Source: Chromatiales bacterium (ex Bugula neritina AB1) (GTDB lineage: Bacteria; Pseudomonadota; Gammaproteobacteria; Granulosicoccales; Granulosicoccaceae). Taken from it: DNA of 64,000 bases. The notes below the pieces were generated by a model that was not told where the DNA came from, ran no database searches, and saw only the letters and a program-made list of their open reading frames with translations. Position numbers and translations under genes: made by a program. Where the stretch lies: positions 1 through 64,000 of the forward strand of contig MDLA01000147.1 of the NCBI GenBank assembly GCA_001730015.1. Reading direction: 5' to 3'. Positions 35,732-45,320 of the stretch are shown one piece after another; positions within the stretch are counted from its first letter, which is position 1; the number at the start of each line of letters is the position of its first letter.

Positions 35732-37414
35732 CTATTTCTCGTCTTCAGGTGCCGATACCCACTCTTTTACCACTCTGGCAACACGTTTCGGATCGTCTCG
35801 AGCCATCGCCTGTGCCATCAGGAGGATATCGCCGTAGCTACCATCGGAAGTGCCGAGCATGGCTTGTCCTTCTGCTGACAATAGCAACTTGTCTTCACCC
35901 TCCGGGCTTGCGCCTGATTCAGTGTTTTCCGGTTTCGCGGTATCCGCTCTTGGTGGATTCTGCGCCAGCGCCAATTGTTGCTTCAGGGTTTTATAGGCTG
36001 GTCTTGCCACTGACATGATCAGGAACAGGGCGATCAAACCAATGACCACTTGTCTTGCAAGACTCCAGACCCATGCTTGTTCCCAGATGGGTGCGGACGG
36101 TAGCTCTTCAATTGGAGCGATCGGCTGGAACGGCTGGTTATAGACGACCACAGAATCACCTCTTTCTTCATCGAAGCCGATGGCTTCACGAACAAGTGTT
36201 GCGTACTGGGTGAGGTCTTCGTCTGTTGGAGCCTGAGTTACAGTCTCTCCCGCCTCATTGACAATTTCCATGTTATCTACAATTACTGCCACTGACAGTC
36301 TGGCTATTTTTCCAGTTGAATTTCTGATGTGGCTGATGGTTTTGTCGAGTTCATAGTTGCGGGTCATTTTGCGTGAACCAGTGCTCGATTGTTCCAGCTC
36401 CTTACCCTCTTCGTCAGCTTGCTGGATCGCGCCGTCTTCAGGAGGCTGGTTTGTCAAGGCGCCGGGTATGCCGCCAGCCTCCATACTCGAGTCATCCATC
36501 TCCTGGCGTTGCTCACTGCGAATTTTATCCGGATCTGCATCAAACTTTTCTTCTGTCTGCTCGCTTAAGGTAAAGTCAACATCGGCTGAAACAGTTGCAT
36601 GTACCCGACCCAGGCCAACGAGCGGAGTCAGCAGTTTTTCGATCCGTTGCGCAAAGTGATTTTCCAGCTTGCGGGAGTAGTCGAACTGTTTTTCCGAGCT
36701 CTGTGCAATTGAGCCATTATCATCACTCGATAATAAACGGCCCCATTGGTCAATGACGGTGACATTACCACTGTCAAGATACGGCACGCTGGCACTGACC
36801 AGGCTGACGATGGCCGTAACCTGACCACGCTCCAGAGTTCTGCCCGAGTGCATTTTAACCATCACCGAAGCACTGGCAGCGTCTTGGTTTCTAACAAATA
36901 CAGATCTTTTCGGCATCGCCAGGTGTACACGCGCTGAGGCAACGTTGCGCATGCTGCTGATAGTTCTGCTAAGTTCTGTTTCCTGCGCGTGCTGGTAGCG
37001 AGCTAATTCTATAAACTGGCTGGTGCCGAGTGATTGTTCCTGGCGCAGTAGTTCAAGACCCATTCCCTGGCTTTGCGGCAGGCCCAGGGTAGCCAGCTCA
37101 ATCTGGAGTTTTTGCAGCCGATCAGCGGGTACCAGAATTAATCCGGTGGTCGGGTCTACATTAAACTCTTCATTTCGGGAGGTGAGGTATTCGTTTACCT
37201 GTGATGCATCCTGCTGTGTTAGCTGGGGTAACAAAGGCACCATACCCGGTTTCATTGCCCACATAATTAAACCGACACCAAGGGTGAATGTTGCCACGAA
37301 AACCAGCAGCGGGATCAGTCGGGTGGGATTTAGAACTGCTAACAGAATATCCGGAACAGTCGGTTTACTGCCCGCGACTGCATCCGGATTCAATAAAGCG
37401 GTATCTGCGCTCAT
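35732..37414 (-). CDS. fliF: Flagellar MS-ring protein FliF
   Basis: A 560-residue protein with a transmembrane helix near each end (about 28-50 and 440-465) and the YscJ/FliF periplasmic domain (ARVHLAMPKRSVFV at about 160). The C-terminal cytoplasmic tail binds FliG. It follows fliE by 19 bases. Confidence 0.95.
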   Translation of the reverse strand: MSADTALLNPDAVAGSKPTVPDILLAVLNPTRLIPLLVFVATFTLGVGLIMWAMKPGMVPLLPQLTQQDASQVNEYLTSRNEEFNVDPTTGLILVPADRLQKLQIELATLGLPQSQGMGLELLRQEQSLGTSQFIELARYQHAQETELSRTISSMRNVASARVHLAMPKRSVFVRNQDAASASVMVKMHSGRTLERGQVTAIVSLVSASVPYLDSGNVTVIDQWGRLLSSDDNGSIAQSSEKQFDYSRKLENHFAQRIEKLLTPLVGLGRVHATVSADVDFTLSEQTEEKFDADPDKIRSEQRQEMDDSSMEAGGIPGALTNQPPEDGAIQQADEEGKELEQSSTGSRKMTRNYELDKTISHIRNSTGKIARLSVAVIVDNMEIVNEAGETVTQAPTDEDLTQYATLVREAIGFDEERGDSVVVYNQPFQPIAPIEELPSAPIWEQAWVWSLARQVVIGLIALFLIMSVARPAYKTLKQQLALAQNPPRADTAKPENTESGASPEGEDKLLLSAEGQAMLGTSDGSYGDILLMAQAMARDDPKRVARVVKEWVSAPEDEK

Positions 37415-37433
37415 AGTTGGTTATTTCCAGCCG

Positions 37434-37751
37434 TTAAAGAGGCATGCTCATGATTTCCTGGTACGCGGATACAAATCTATTGCGAACCTGTGATAGTGCT
37501 TCGAACGAAATACGGGCTTTTTGCATCTCGATCATTACCTTTGCGATATCAACCGAGGGATCACCTGTCTGAAAGCGAGTGGCCAGGTCCTGCGCTTCGA
37601 GCTGGCGATTATTGACCGCTTCCAGAGCGCTTTTTATGATGGGCGCGAATTCGGTGCGAGTTTCGATGGGTGTTGTGGGCTGTATGCCTGCATCTGCAGC
37701 CATAGCCCTCAGACGTGTAAGTAACACGTCTGAGCTAATGGTATTATTCAT
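37434..37751 (-). CDS. fliE: Flagellar hook-basal body protein FliE
   Basis: A 105-residue protein from the ATG (MNNTISSDV). The conserved C-terminal half (DPSVDIAKVMIEMQKARISF and YQEIMSMPL) is the FliE signature. An upstream TTG six codons earlier is possible. It is first of the fliEFGHIJ operon and follows a strong sigma-54-type promoter. Confidence 0.93.
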   Translation of the reverse strand: MNNTISSDVLLTRLRAMAADAGIQPTTPIETRTEFAPIIKSALEAVNNRQLEAQDLATRFQTGDPSVDIAKVMIEMQKARISFEALSQVRNRFVSAYQEIMSMPL

Positions 37752-37796
37752 CCTTGAGACATCCGTCAAATACTAAATTCAAGTTCTGTGACAGAT

Positions 37797-37812
37797 GGCA
37801 ATAAACGTGCCC
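37797..37812 (-). promoter_or_regulatory. Sigma-54 promoter for fliEFGHIJ
   Basis: Read on the - strand: GGGCACGTTTATTGCC, with GG and GC ten bases apart and close to the consensus TGGCACG-N4-TTGC. It lies about 45 bases upstream of the fliE start. Transcription would need an enhancer-binding activator (FleQ-type), which is not in this window. Confidence 0.85.
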
Positions 37813-37947
37813 TGATAATTTCAACGGTTACGACGTGTTTCATTAGTACAACTGAAGCGGTTACGATGCAGCTGACGTCATAGATTGGACAGCTGTACGA
37901 CAGAGTGTGCGGGACTGCCTGGTATTAATCTGGGTTTATCTAATGCA

Positions 37948-38946
37948 TTAACCGGCGTTTTTCAGTGCAGGGGAATCCGCTTCCGGCATTTTTTCAACCC
38001 GGTTCCGGCCGTTTTCTTTGGCTGCATAGAGAGCCTGATCGGCGACAGAAATTGTATGTAGCTGATCGGGGTTTTTTATATTTTCCTCTGCTACGCCGAA
38101 ACTACTGGTAACAAAGCCGCGCCTGGCATGAATATGCTCTATATTTAAATTCTCGATTGCCTGGCGTATATGTTCGGCGGCCATCATTCCGCCCTGTGCT
38201 CCCACCTCCGGAAACAGAACCAGAAATTCTTCGCCACCAAAGCGATATACAGAATCGGTCACTCTGATCGTATTTTTTATGGTAGTAGCAATGCTGATAA
38301 GGACTTCATCGCCTTTCTGGTGGCCATAATGGTCGTTGTACAGCTTAAAGTGATCAACATCGACCAACGCCAGTGAGTAAGGTCGTTTGTAACGTCTGGT
38401 ACGTTCATAGAGCTCCTCAAGGGCCTGATCCATCGCTCTGCGGTTGCCTACTCCAAGTAACGGATCGGTTATTGTTAATTCGGTAAGTTTGCTGTTGAGC
38501 GCTTCCAGTTCTTTTGTCCGTTCTCTGACACGTTGTTCAAGCCCGTCTCTCTGGCGTTCAATTTTGCAAGAGTGGCCTTTGAGTAGATCGGCACGGGTGA
38601 TCAGGCCGCAAGTTTTACCTTCATCATTAACGACTACGAGGCGTCTGATCCGGTGCTTGTGCAGGACGCCGACGGCGTCGTCGCAATCTTCATCCTCGTG
38701 GAAGGTAATGAGGTTAGATGTCATTAAATCGTCGAGAGACCCGGCCGCTTCGCCGGACAAGAGGTTCGCTGCCAGTCTGGTCAGGTCTCGCTCGGTGACA
38801 ATGCCCTGAGGTGTTCCGTCGCTCATGACCAGGAGACATGAGAGCCTTTCATCTCGCATTTTTCTCGCGACTTCGGATAGTGGTGTATCGATTGTTACCG
38901 AGGCCACTTCGCTGGTCATGAAATCACGGACTGGGGTGTGCGGCAC
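37948..38946 (-). CDS. CBS-domain diguanylate cyclase
   Basis: A 332-residue protein with two CBS domains (about 5-125, with GIVTERDLTRLA and CGLITRADLL), a coiled-coil linker (about 130-155) and a GGDEF domain. The active site reads RFGGEEF (235-241), so it should make c-di-GMP. The inhibitory I-site RxxD is present as RVTD (228-231). It starts at GTG with AAGGA seven bases upstream. Lies between fliE and flgN in its own unit, so c-di-GMP may feed into flagellar control. Confidence 0.9.
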   Translation of the reverse strand: MPHTPVRDFMTSEVASVTIDTPLSEVARKMRDERLSCLLVMSDGTPQGIVTERDLTRLAANLLSGEAAGSLDDLMTSNLITFHEDEDCDDAVGVLHKHRIRRLVVVNDEGKTCGLITRADLLKGHSCKIERQRDGLEQRVRERTKELEALNSKLTELTITDPLLGVGNRRAMDQALEELYERTRRYKRPYSLALVDVDHFKLYNDHYGHQKGDEVLISIATTIKNTIRVTDSVYRFGGEEFLVLFPEVGAQGGMMAAEHIRQAIENLNIEHIHARRGFVTSSFGVAEENIKNPDQLHTISVADQALYAAKENGRNRVEKMPEADSPALKNAG

Positions 38947-39123
38947 AATTTTTCCTTTTGGTTTGCTCGCAGCTGTAATAGCGTCGCCAGCAAAGGAAAC
39001 TTTAACTGCATCACAAAGTGCAATCAGGCGCTCGATCTGTAAAAGCCGTACAAATCGCGCTTTCCGAACTCATGAATAGGCCATGTACCGTTAATGAATT
39101 ACTACGTTACATAGCCTGAAAGA

Positions 39124-39537
39124 TCAAGCGTCGGCAAGGGTTCTTGTCAGTGTTGAAGGAGAGGGCTTTCCCTGATCGGTGTAAAGTTGGAGGTTGTCAG
39201 AATTGGTTGCGCTTTGAATTATCGATATGGACTGGCGTACCACGTTTATTCTTTGATTGACCAGCGCGTTGTTGTCGGTGTTAATCTCTTTACAACGATT
39301 AAGAATAGTGGTTAAACGCGATACCTCAGCAACATTTATCACTTCTCCTCCTGAGGATTGGAGGTATCGATTCATGCGTTGCTCAATACTGTCAATGAGT
39401 TCATTTTTGATGACAGCGATTTCGCCGGCATTGGTGGTATGAGGACCGAGCAGCACGTTACGTTCGCGTTGTAAAATCTGCTCGAGTTCCTTCGAGTCAG
39501 TTAATAGCTCGTTTAATATAGTGTTTTTATCTTCCAT
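39124..39537 (-). CDS. flgN: Flagellar hook-filament-junction chaperone FlgN
   Basis: About 137 residues, mostly helical, matching the FlgN layout (N-terminal helices with LLTDSKELEQIL, conserved central helix EIAVIKNELIDSIE, disordered tail). Chaperone for FlgK and FlgL. The ATG at 39537 is preferred because AGGG lies eight bases upstream; an ATG at 39561, one base past the flgA stop, is also possible. No flgM lies between flgA and flgN. Confidence 0.82.
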   Translation of the reverse strand: MEDKNTILNELLTDSKELEQILQRERNVLLGPHTTNAGEIAVIKNELIDSIEQRMNRYLQSSGGEVINVAEVSRLTTILNRCKEINTDNNALVNQRINVVRQSISIIQSATNSDNLQLYTDQGKPSPSTLTRTLADA

Positions 39538-39562
39538 TGATATAACCCTGTTTTCGTCCATT

Positions 39563-40261
39563 TCAGTGATTTACAACTACTGTTCCAGGTGCAGTGACCG
39601 TTGCCTGAACCACCTTGCCCGAAGTTTTATTCCTGACTTTGATCTCTTCGCCTTCGTGCCCGTCACTGAGTGCTTCGCCTTCAGCATGCACGGTAATACT
39701 GCCCGAGCGCGACAGTATCTTTACGAATCCGGAGCGACTAACGAGCTTTGGAACCCTTAGTATTTTTGTGCTTAGCGGTGTATCAGCTCGCACTGATCTG
39801 CTGAATTCACGACCGAGATATTTTGAAGCGTCGGTTATTCCCCCGCGATTCAGGTCGAGTATGTTCAACTTCCTCATACTTAGCATGGATCTCTCCAGAG
39901 TCTGCCCTGATTGTACCGGCGTATTTAGCACTGCTATTGTGCGCATTCGTTTGGTTGTCCCTTGAAGATAAACTTTCCATGGTGTAGATCCATGGCAACG
40001 CACACCGATTGATACGTTTTTCAGATTTCTTGGTTCGTAGGGCCAGAATGCCTCAAGTGTTCCCGTGCATTGCTTAAGTTTGACACGAGGATCGAGCCCG
40101 TTTACTTCAACAAGGATTTCGTCAGAGTGGTTGTCGTTGAGATGACTTTGCAAAAATCGCTTTGCTGTTTGCGTTAACTCCTGGTGTTGCTGTGTCCCCT
40201 CTGCGGCATCTACGGTGACAATATAGAATAAGAAGGTAATAAAAAGAAGAGTTGATCGCAT
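39563..40261 (-). CDS. flgA: Flagellar P-ring assembly chaperone FlgA
   Basis: A 232-residue exported protein with a signal peptide (about 1-19) and the SAF-type C-terminal region (ITVHAEGEALSDG, GEEIKVRN, VVQATVTAPGTVVV). FlgA helps FlgI form the P ring. It follows a sigma-54 promoter 40 bases upstream. Confidence 0.93.
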   Translation of the reverse strand: MRSTLLFITFLFYIVTVDAAEGTQQHQELTQTAKRFLQSHLNDNHSDEILVEVNGLDPRVKLKQCTGTLEAFWPYEPRNLKNVSIGVRCHGSTPWKVYLQGTTKRMRTIAVLNTPVQSGQTLERSMLSMRKLNILDLNRGGITDASKYLGREFSRSVRADTPLSTKILRVPKLVSRSGFVKILSRSGSITVHAEGEALSDGHEGEEIKVRNKTSGKVVQATVTAPGTVVVNH

Positions 40262-40301
40262 GGTAGCTATACATGTTGGCAGTCCGTTATTAACTTAAGT
40301 C

Positions 40302-40317
40302 TGCAATGGTAGTGCCC
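40302..40317 (-). promoter_or_regulatory. Sigma-54 promoter for flgA-flgN
   Basis: On the - strand: GGGCACTACCATTGCA, with GG and GC ten bases apart and near-consensus TTGCA. Located about 40 bases upstream of the flgA start. Confidence 0.8.
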
Positions 40318-40903
40318 TTTACGGGTCGAGATGGTAAGTCCGGTGTGGCTGATTAAATTATAGGGTGGTTGAGTTCTGTCATTTACTCTGGCCGGCATTG
40401 TTCCTCGGTTGGCGGGATCCCACATGATCTTCGATTCTACAAAGAAATATTCTCATGCAAATATCAGTTAGTTATAGACGTGAGAAGAAAATCCACTGTA
40501 AAAACCCTGGTGATGAATATATAAGTTCTGCGCGAACCCTTCGCCACCGCATGACTAATGCGGGCCGGGCGTCTGTTGTTTTCTGTGTCGGACAGCAATA
40601 GAGAGTGACAATGGTTTTTATTGTCCGTATCCGCGCGGCAGCCCGGATCAGGTGGTAGACAGTTTCTTTAGCTGAACCTGATCTGATCATATTGATATCA
40701 ATAACGGGCGACTTTTGACGTCAGTATTTTGCCTTGTGTCAGTCAAGTGACAAAAATCAATAATTACAAAGAATTAGAAGAAATATTTAATAAATTACCT
40801 CTAAAGATTTGTGCGCCGTTTCCGAAACTTGTGTTAACCAGTTCCGGTATTGCAACTCAATACCGCGTTACCGAAACCAAGTTTACAGGGAATGTTTTAA
40901 ACC
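40318..40903. promoter_or_regulatory. flgA-flgB divergent spacer with inverted repeats
   Basis: A 586-base gap ahead of flgB with no reliable gene. It holds a 14-bp perfect palindrome TATTGATATCAATA (40690-40703) and, just before it, an inverted repeat GATCAGGT/ACCTGATC (40646-40653 and 40676-40683). Both could be operators for the flgB operon. I found no sigma-54 GG-N10-GC match on the + strand here. Confidence 0.5.
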
Positions 40904-41326
40904 ATGTCGTTCAATCTTGATACCTATCTGGGTGTTCATACCAAGGCAGTTGAGCTGCGGCAGTACAAAGCGGGTCTGATGGCAACCAATCTGGCGAATG
41001 CAGATACACCTGGTTACAAGGCACGTGATATCAATTTCGCTGAGACACTTCAAGCTGTTAGCAGCACAGGTGGAGGGAAGGGCAGACCCTTTTCTTTCGA
41101 TCGAACGCATAGCTCTCACATGGATTCTTTTGATAGTGCGGTAGATTTTTCACCCGAGGTGCAGGCACTCTACAGAGTTCCTACCCAACCCTCTCTCGAT
41201 GGAAACACGGTGCAAACCGATGTAGAGCAGAGTTTGTTCACTAAAAATGCGATCAATTATCAAGCTTCGCTGCAGTTGTTGAACTCCCGTATCACTGGTC
41301 TGATCAAAACCCTTAAAGGAGAATAG
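40904..41326 (+). CDS. flgB: Flagellar rod protein FlgB
   Basis: A 140-residue rod protein with the flagellin/rod N-terminal motif NLANADTPGYKARD (about 29-42) and a C-terminal helix. First of a long + strand operon flgBCDEFGHIJ. Sequence around the start has a weak ribosome-binding site (AGGGA 13 bases upstream). Confidence 0.94.
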   Translation: MSFNLDTYLGVHTKAVELRQYKAGLMATNLANADTPGYKARDINFAETLQAVSSTGGGKGRPFSFDRTHSSHMDSFDSAVDFSPEVQALYRVPTQPSLDGNTVQTDVEQSLFTKNAINYQASLQLLNSRITGLIKTLKGE

Positions 41327-41328
41327 GT

Positions 41329-41742
41329 ATGTCCCTGTTTGATATTTTCAGTACCGCCGGCAGCGCCATGAATGCTCAGTCTATCCGATTGAATATTATT
41401 GCCAGTAACATGGCGAATATAAATTCTGTAGCCGGGAGTGCTGACGAGGCCTATAAAGCGAAGGGTGCGGTATTCGGGCAGCTGATGCACCAGATAAACA
41501 GTGAAGCAAATGGTACAGGCGTTACTGTAACAGATGTTATAGAAAGCCAGCGTGAACATGAAATGACGTACCAGCCGGATCACCCGTTCGCTAATGATGA
41601 GGGCTATGTGTTCCGGTCTAATGTAAATCCGATGGAAGAGATGGCAAATATGATATCGGCTTCCAGAAGCTATCAAACCAATGTTGAAATACTGGATGCT
41701 GCTAAATCGCTGATGCGGCAGACGATCCGGTTAGGAGAATAG
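41329..41742 (+). CDS. flgC: Flagellar rod protein FlgC
   Basis: A 137-residue rod protein: SAMNAQSIRLNIIASNMANI near the start and the C-terminal ASRSYQTNVEILDAAKS helix. GGAG lies seven bases upstream, two bases past the flgB stop. Confidence 0.95.
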   Translation: MSLFDIFSTAGSAMNAQSIRLNIIASNMANINSVAGSADEAYKAKGAVFGQLMHQINSEANGTGVTVTDVIESQREHEMTYQPDHPFANDEGYVFRSNVNPMEEMANMISASRSYQTNVEILDAAKSLMRQTIRLGE

Positions 41743-41745
41743 GAA

Positions 41746-42426
41746 ATGACTGAAGCAATAGGGGCCTCCGTCCTTGATAGGTACAAGCCTGCCGTTGAGA
41801 AGGAGGGCGGGAATAAGGATGTTGAAGATTTCGGTCAGAACGAGTTCATGACGTTGATGCTCACACAGCTTAAGTATCAGGACCCGTTTAAGCCTATGGA
41901 AAACGGGGAGTTCCTCGCTCAAATGGCACAATTCAGTACGGTTGCCGGTATTGAAGGAATGAACGCCTCAATGAGCAGTTTTATATCTGAGCAGACTGCC
42001 AGTCAAACACTACAGGCAGCAGGATTACTGGGTAAAACTGTAGTAACTGAAGGCAGTTCCGCAACGCTTCCGGAGTCTGGGAACCTTGAGAGCTTATTTT
42101 CTATCCCGGAGACGAGCCCGAAAGCAAATGTTATTTTCTCAAATGCTGCTGGCGAAACGGTACACGCTATAGAGTTCAGTGATCTTGACAGTGGTATTCA
42201 CAAAATATCCTGGGACGGATACAACGAAGATGGCAACCGAGCTCCCTCTTCGAGTTATTCGATCAGTGTAGAGTATGTTGACAGTGCAGGTGGACTAAGT
42301 ACTGCTGAAACATCCATTTCAACTGAAATTGAAGGGGTGAACTTCGGGGTTGGGAATGCGAAACCAACTCTTTCGACAAGTGATGGGCGGGAACTGTCTA
42401 TCTCTGAAATTCGCAAAATTCTTTAA
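41746..42426 (+). CDS. flgD: Flagellar hook-cap protein FlgD
   Basis: A 226-residue hook cap. The conserved N-terminal segment FMTLMLTQLKYQDPFKPM (about 29-46) and FLAQMAQFSTV identify it, with the Ig-like/FnIII C-terminal part. Start preceded by AGGAG-like sequence. Confidence 0.94.
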   Translation: MTEAIGASVLDRYKPAVEKEGGNKDVEDFGQNEFMTLMLTQLKYQDPFKPMENGEFLAQMAQFSTVAGIEGMNASMSSFISEQTASQTLQAAGLLGKTVVTEGSSATLPESGNLESLFSIPETSPKANVIFSNAAGETVHAIEFSDLDSGIHKISWDGYNEDGNRAPSSSYSISVEYVDSAGGLSTAETSISTEIEGVNFGVGNAKPTLSTSDGRELSISEIRKIL

Positions 42427-42444
42427 TCTCACGGAACTATAGTT

Positions 42445-43671
42445 ATGACTTTTGAAATTGCATTGACCGGCCTGAAAGCGTCTTCCAGTGAGCTTGAGGT
42501 TATATCAAATAATATCGCTAATGCTTCGACGACCGGGTTTAAGCACTCTAACATTCAATTTGGAGATATCTACGGAACTGCGGGCATTGGCGCCACCGGT
42601 AATAGTATCGGACGTGGAGTCAGGGTAACTGATGTTACCCAGCAGTTTGCCAAGGGTGATGTCACTTATACAGAAAGTCAGCTTGATATGTCTATTTCCG
42701 GATCAGGGCAGGGGTTTTTTCGTCTAAATGATAACGGCTCAGTGCAGTACTCCAGGGCGGGTTCGTTTGGTCTTGATCGCGAAGGGTACATAGTGAATGG
42801 AGCGGGTCAGAAGTTAATGGGGTATCCGGCAACTAATGGCGTAATTATACCGACACCGGGGGATTTGCGAGTTGATTCAATTGATACAGCAGCTAAGCAG
42901 ACAACCTCAGTCAGAATGAATCTTAATCTTAATGCCAAAGAGCTTCCCACAGGACCATTCGATAGAAGTGATGCTGACTCCTATAATTTCACTACCTCTA
43001 CAACGTTCTATGATTCACTTGGTGCCGCACATCTGGCAAATCTGCACTTTCGAAAATCAGGCACGAATCAGTGGGCAGTTCATACGTTTGTCGCAGATGT
43101 TGAAGTTACCAGTCCAGCTGGTGATATTGTAGAATTTAATAATGACGGTAGTATGAATACTGTTAAGGGTAATGCAAATGGATTGCTGGATCTTGATCCC
43201 TTTGTGCCTCAGCCGGGTTCCGACCCCATGGAAGTAACACTGGATCTCGGAGAGATAACCCAGTTTCACGGTGTTTCGGGAATTAACGAAATAGTGCAGG
43301 ACGGACACGCATCGGGTCGACTGACTGATTTTGGTGTTAACGCTGACGGGAAGGTACTGGGGTACTATACCAACGGTCAGGCCCGTGCAATGGGTCAGGT
43401 CACTATTACATCGTTTAGGAATCCGCAGGGATTGCAGCAGGTTAGTAATACCAGCTGGGTGGAAACATTTTCTTCGGGTGAAGCACTCAGCGGAATTCCA
43501 GGTACAGCAACGCTGGGTACTGTTCAGGCAGGTTCGCTTGAGCAATCCAATGTCGATGTAACCCAGGAGCTGGTGAAGATGATAAGTACCCAGAGAAACT
43601 TCCAGGCAAACGCTCAGGTTATTAGTGCAAGCGATATGCTGACTCAAACTGTAATGAATATAAAGCGCTAG
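42445..43671 (+). CDS. flgE: Flagellar hook protein FlgE
   Basis: A 408-residue hook subunit. N-terminal motif SNNIANASTTGFK and C-terminal SNVDVTQELVKMISTQRNFQ are family hallmarks. Length is normal for a hook protein. Confidence 0.95.
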   Translation: MTFEIALTGLKASSSELEVISNNIANASTTGFKHSNIQFGDIYGTAGIGATGNSIGRGVRVTDVTQQFAKGDVTYTESQLDMSISGSGQGFFRLNDNGSVQYSRAGSFGLDREGYIVNGAGQKLMGYPATNGVIIPTPGDLRVDSIDTAAKQTTSVRMNLNLNAKELPTGPFDRSDADSYNFTTSTTFYDSLGAAHLANLHFRKSGTNQWAVHTFVADVEVTSPAGDIVEFNNDGSMNTVKGNANGLLDLDPFVPQPGSDPMEVTLDLGEITQFHGVSGINEIVQDGHASGRLTDFGVNADGKVLGYYTNGQARAMGQVTITSFRNPQGLQQVSNTSWVETFSSGEALSGIPGTATLGTVQAGSLEQSNVDVTQELVKMISTQRNFQANAQVISASDMLTQTVMNIKR

Positions 43672-43751
43672 ATTTGATTAGTTTGACAATCAAAAGTATC
43701 ACTGTTTTATTGTTTTTATTACTGTTTTAAAGATTACCGGATTATAGTTCA

Positions 43752-44492
43752 ATGGATCGGATGTTATACGTTGCCATGAATGGCGCAAAGGGTACCCTGC
43801 TGCAACAGGGTACCAATAACAATAACCTGGCTAATTTAAATACTACCGGTTTTCGCGCTGACTATGACACATTTGTCTCTCAATCTGTTGGTGGGGCGGG
43901 TCATGATACGCGCAACTACAGTACCTACTTCAGTGCAGGTGTTAGTCAATCCTCGGGGTCGCTATTTACGACAGGTCGCGACCTCGATATAGCAATAAAG
44001 GGCGAAGGGTATATTGCTGTTCAGGATAACAAGGGCGGTGAGGCTTATACCCGGGCCGGTGATTTGAAAATCGGTTCCGGGGGTATATTGCAGACACAGA
44101 GTGGGAATCTGGTTTTAGGCAACGCCGGGCCTATTGCTATTCCGCCTTACACGAAATTGCAGATTGGTGAAGACGGCACTATTTCAATTCAGGGTGTGGG
44201 TCAGTCGACATCAGAGCTCGCTGAGGTTGATCGAATAAAATTGGTTACAATTTCAAACGCGAAAATGAAGAAAGATCTTAACGGCCTTTTGCTCCCATCG
44301 GAGGGAGGAGAAGCAATTGTAGATGGAACAGTGTCGGTGACCAGCGGTGCGCTGGAAACCAGTAACGTAAATCCTGTTGATTCGCTGGTGAATATGATTA
44401 GTCTCGCGCGTCAGTTTGAAATACAGGTGAAACTGATGAAAGCTGCAGAAGAGAATGAAGTGGCGAGCGCCAAATTGTTGAAAATGCAATAA
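43752..44492 (+). CDS. flgF: Flagellar rod protein FlgF
   Basis: A 246-residue proximal-rod protein. The start is MDRMLYVAMNGAKGTLLQQ with NNLANLNTTGFRAD following; the C-terminus has SNVNPVDSLVNMISLARQFE. There is no strong Shine-Dalgarno. The 80-base gap before it contains a short TTGATT/AATCAA inverted repeat. Confidence 0.93.
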   Translation: MDRMLYVAMNGAKGTLLQQGTNNNNLANLNTTGFRADYDTFVSQSVGGAGHDTRNYSTYFSAGVSQSSGSLFTTGRDLDIAIKGEGYIAVQDNKGGEAYTRAGDLKIGSGGILQTQSGNLVLGNAGPIAIPPYTKLQIGEDGTISIQGVGQSTSELAEVDRIKLVTISNAKMKKDLNGLLLPSEGGEAIVDGTVSVTSGALETSNVNPVDSLVNMISLARQFEIQVKLMKAAEENEVASAKLLKMQ

Positions 44493-44528
44493 ATCCCAAT
44501 TTAATTTATAGAATAGAGAGCTTGATAA

Positions 44529-45314
44529 ATGAATAGTGCCTTGTGGGCTGCGAAAACAGGCATGGATGCGCAGCAGAGCCGTATGGCGGTGATTTCCAAT
44601 AACCTGGCTAATGTTAATACCAGTGGATTCAAACGTGATCGGGCGATTTTTGAGGATTTACTGTATCAGACTATCCGTCAGCCCGGGGCCAATTCGTCCC
44701 AGGACAGTATATTACCTACAGGACTGAATATTGGTACAGGTGTTCGCCTTGTAGCAACACAGAAGCTGCATGGCCAGGGTAGCTTGCAAATTACTGAGAA
44801 TCCAATGGACGTTGCCATCGAAGGAAGTGGATTTTTCGAAATTCAGATGCCGGATGGTGGTAGCGCCTATACACGGGACGGTTCATTTCAGGTAAGTGTT
44901 GAGGGCCAGCTTGTTAATTCCAGCGGTTATGCGCTTCAAGCGGGTATAAATGTACCTACTAATGTGCAGGGCTTTACGATTGGAAAGGATGGTACTGTTT
45001 CCGCAACCGAGGAGGGTGGTACGACTTCAACGGTATTGGGGACGATCCCATTGGTCAGTTTCTCTAATCCATCAGGGTTGCAGGCAGTAGGTGGCAATAT
45101 GTTCCGTGCTACGGCCTCTAGTGGTGCTGGTCAGGCGGGTACGGCAGGTAGTGATGGACTGGGGCGTCTGGTTCAGGGGTCAGTTGAAACCTCGAACGTT
45201 AATATTGTTGAAGAATTGGTCAGCATGATAGAGACGCAGAGAGCGTATGAGATCAATTCAAAAGCCATATCAACCACAGATTCCATGCTTCAGTTTGCTA
45301 ACAATAATATGTAG
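44529..45314 (+). CDS. flgG: Flagellar distal rod protein FlgG
   Basis: A 261-residue protein. [38 protein letters not shown] and the C-terminal [20 protein letters not shown] are characteristic of FlgG. Confidence 0.96.
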   Translation: MNSALWAAKTGMDAQQSRMAVISNNLANVNTSGFKRDRAIFEDLLYQTIRQPGANSSQDSILPTGLNIGTGVRLVATQKLHGQGSLQITENPMDVAIEGSGFFEIQMPDGGSAYTRDGSFQVSVEGQLVNSSGYALQAGINVPTNVQGFTIGKDGTVSATEEGGTTSTVLGTIPLVSFSNPSGLQAVGGNMFRATASSGAGQAGTAGSDGLGRLVQGSVETSNVNIVEELVSMIETQRAYEINSKAISTTDSMLQFANNNM

Positions 45315-45320
45315 CCGGTT

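Noticed and set aside
40472..40690. A 72-codon minus-strand frame in the flgA-flgB spacer
   Set aside because: No ribosome-binding site, unusual composition and no family; it overlaps the inverted repeats.
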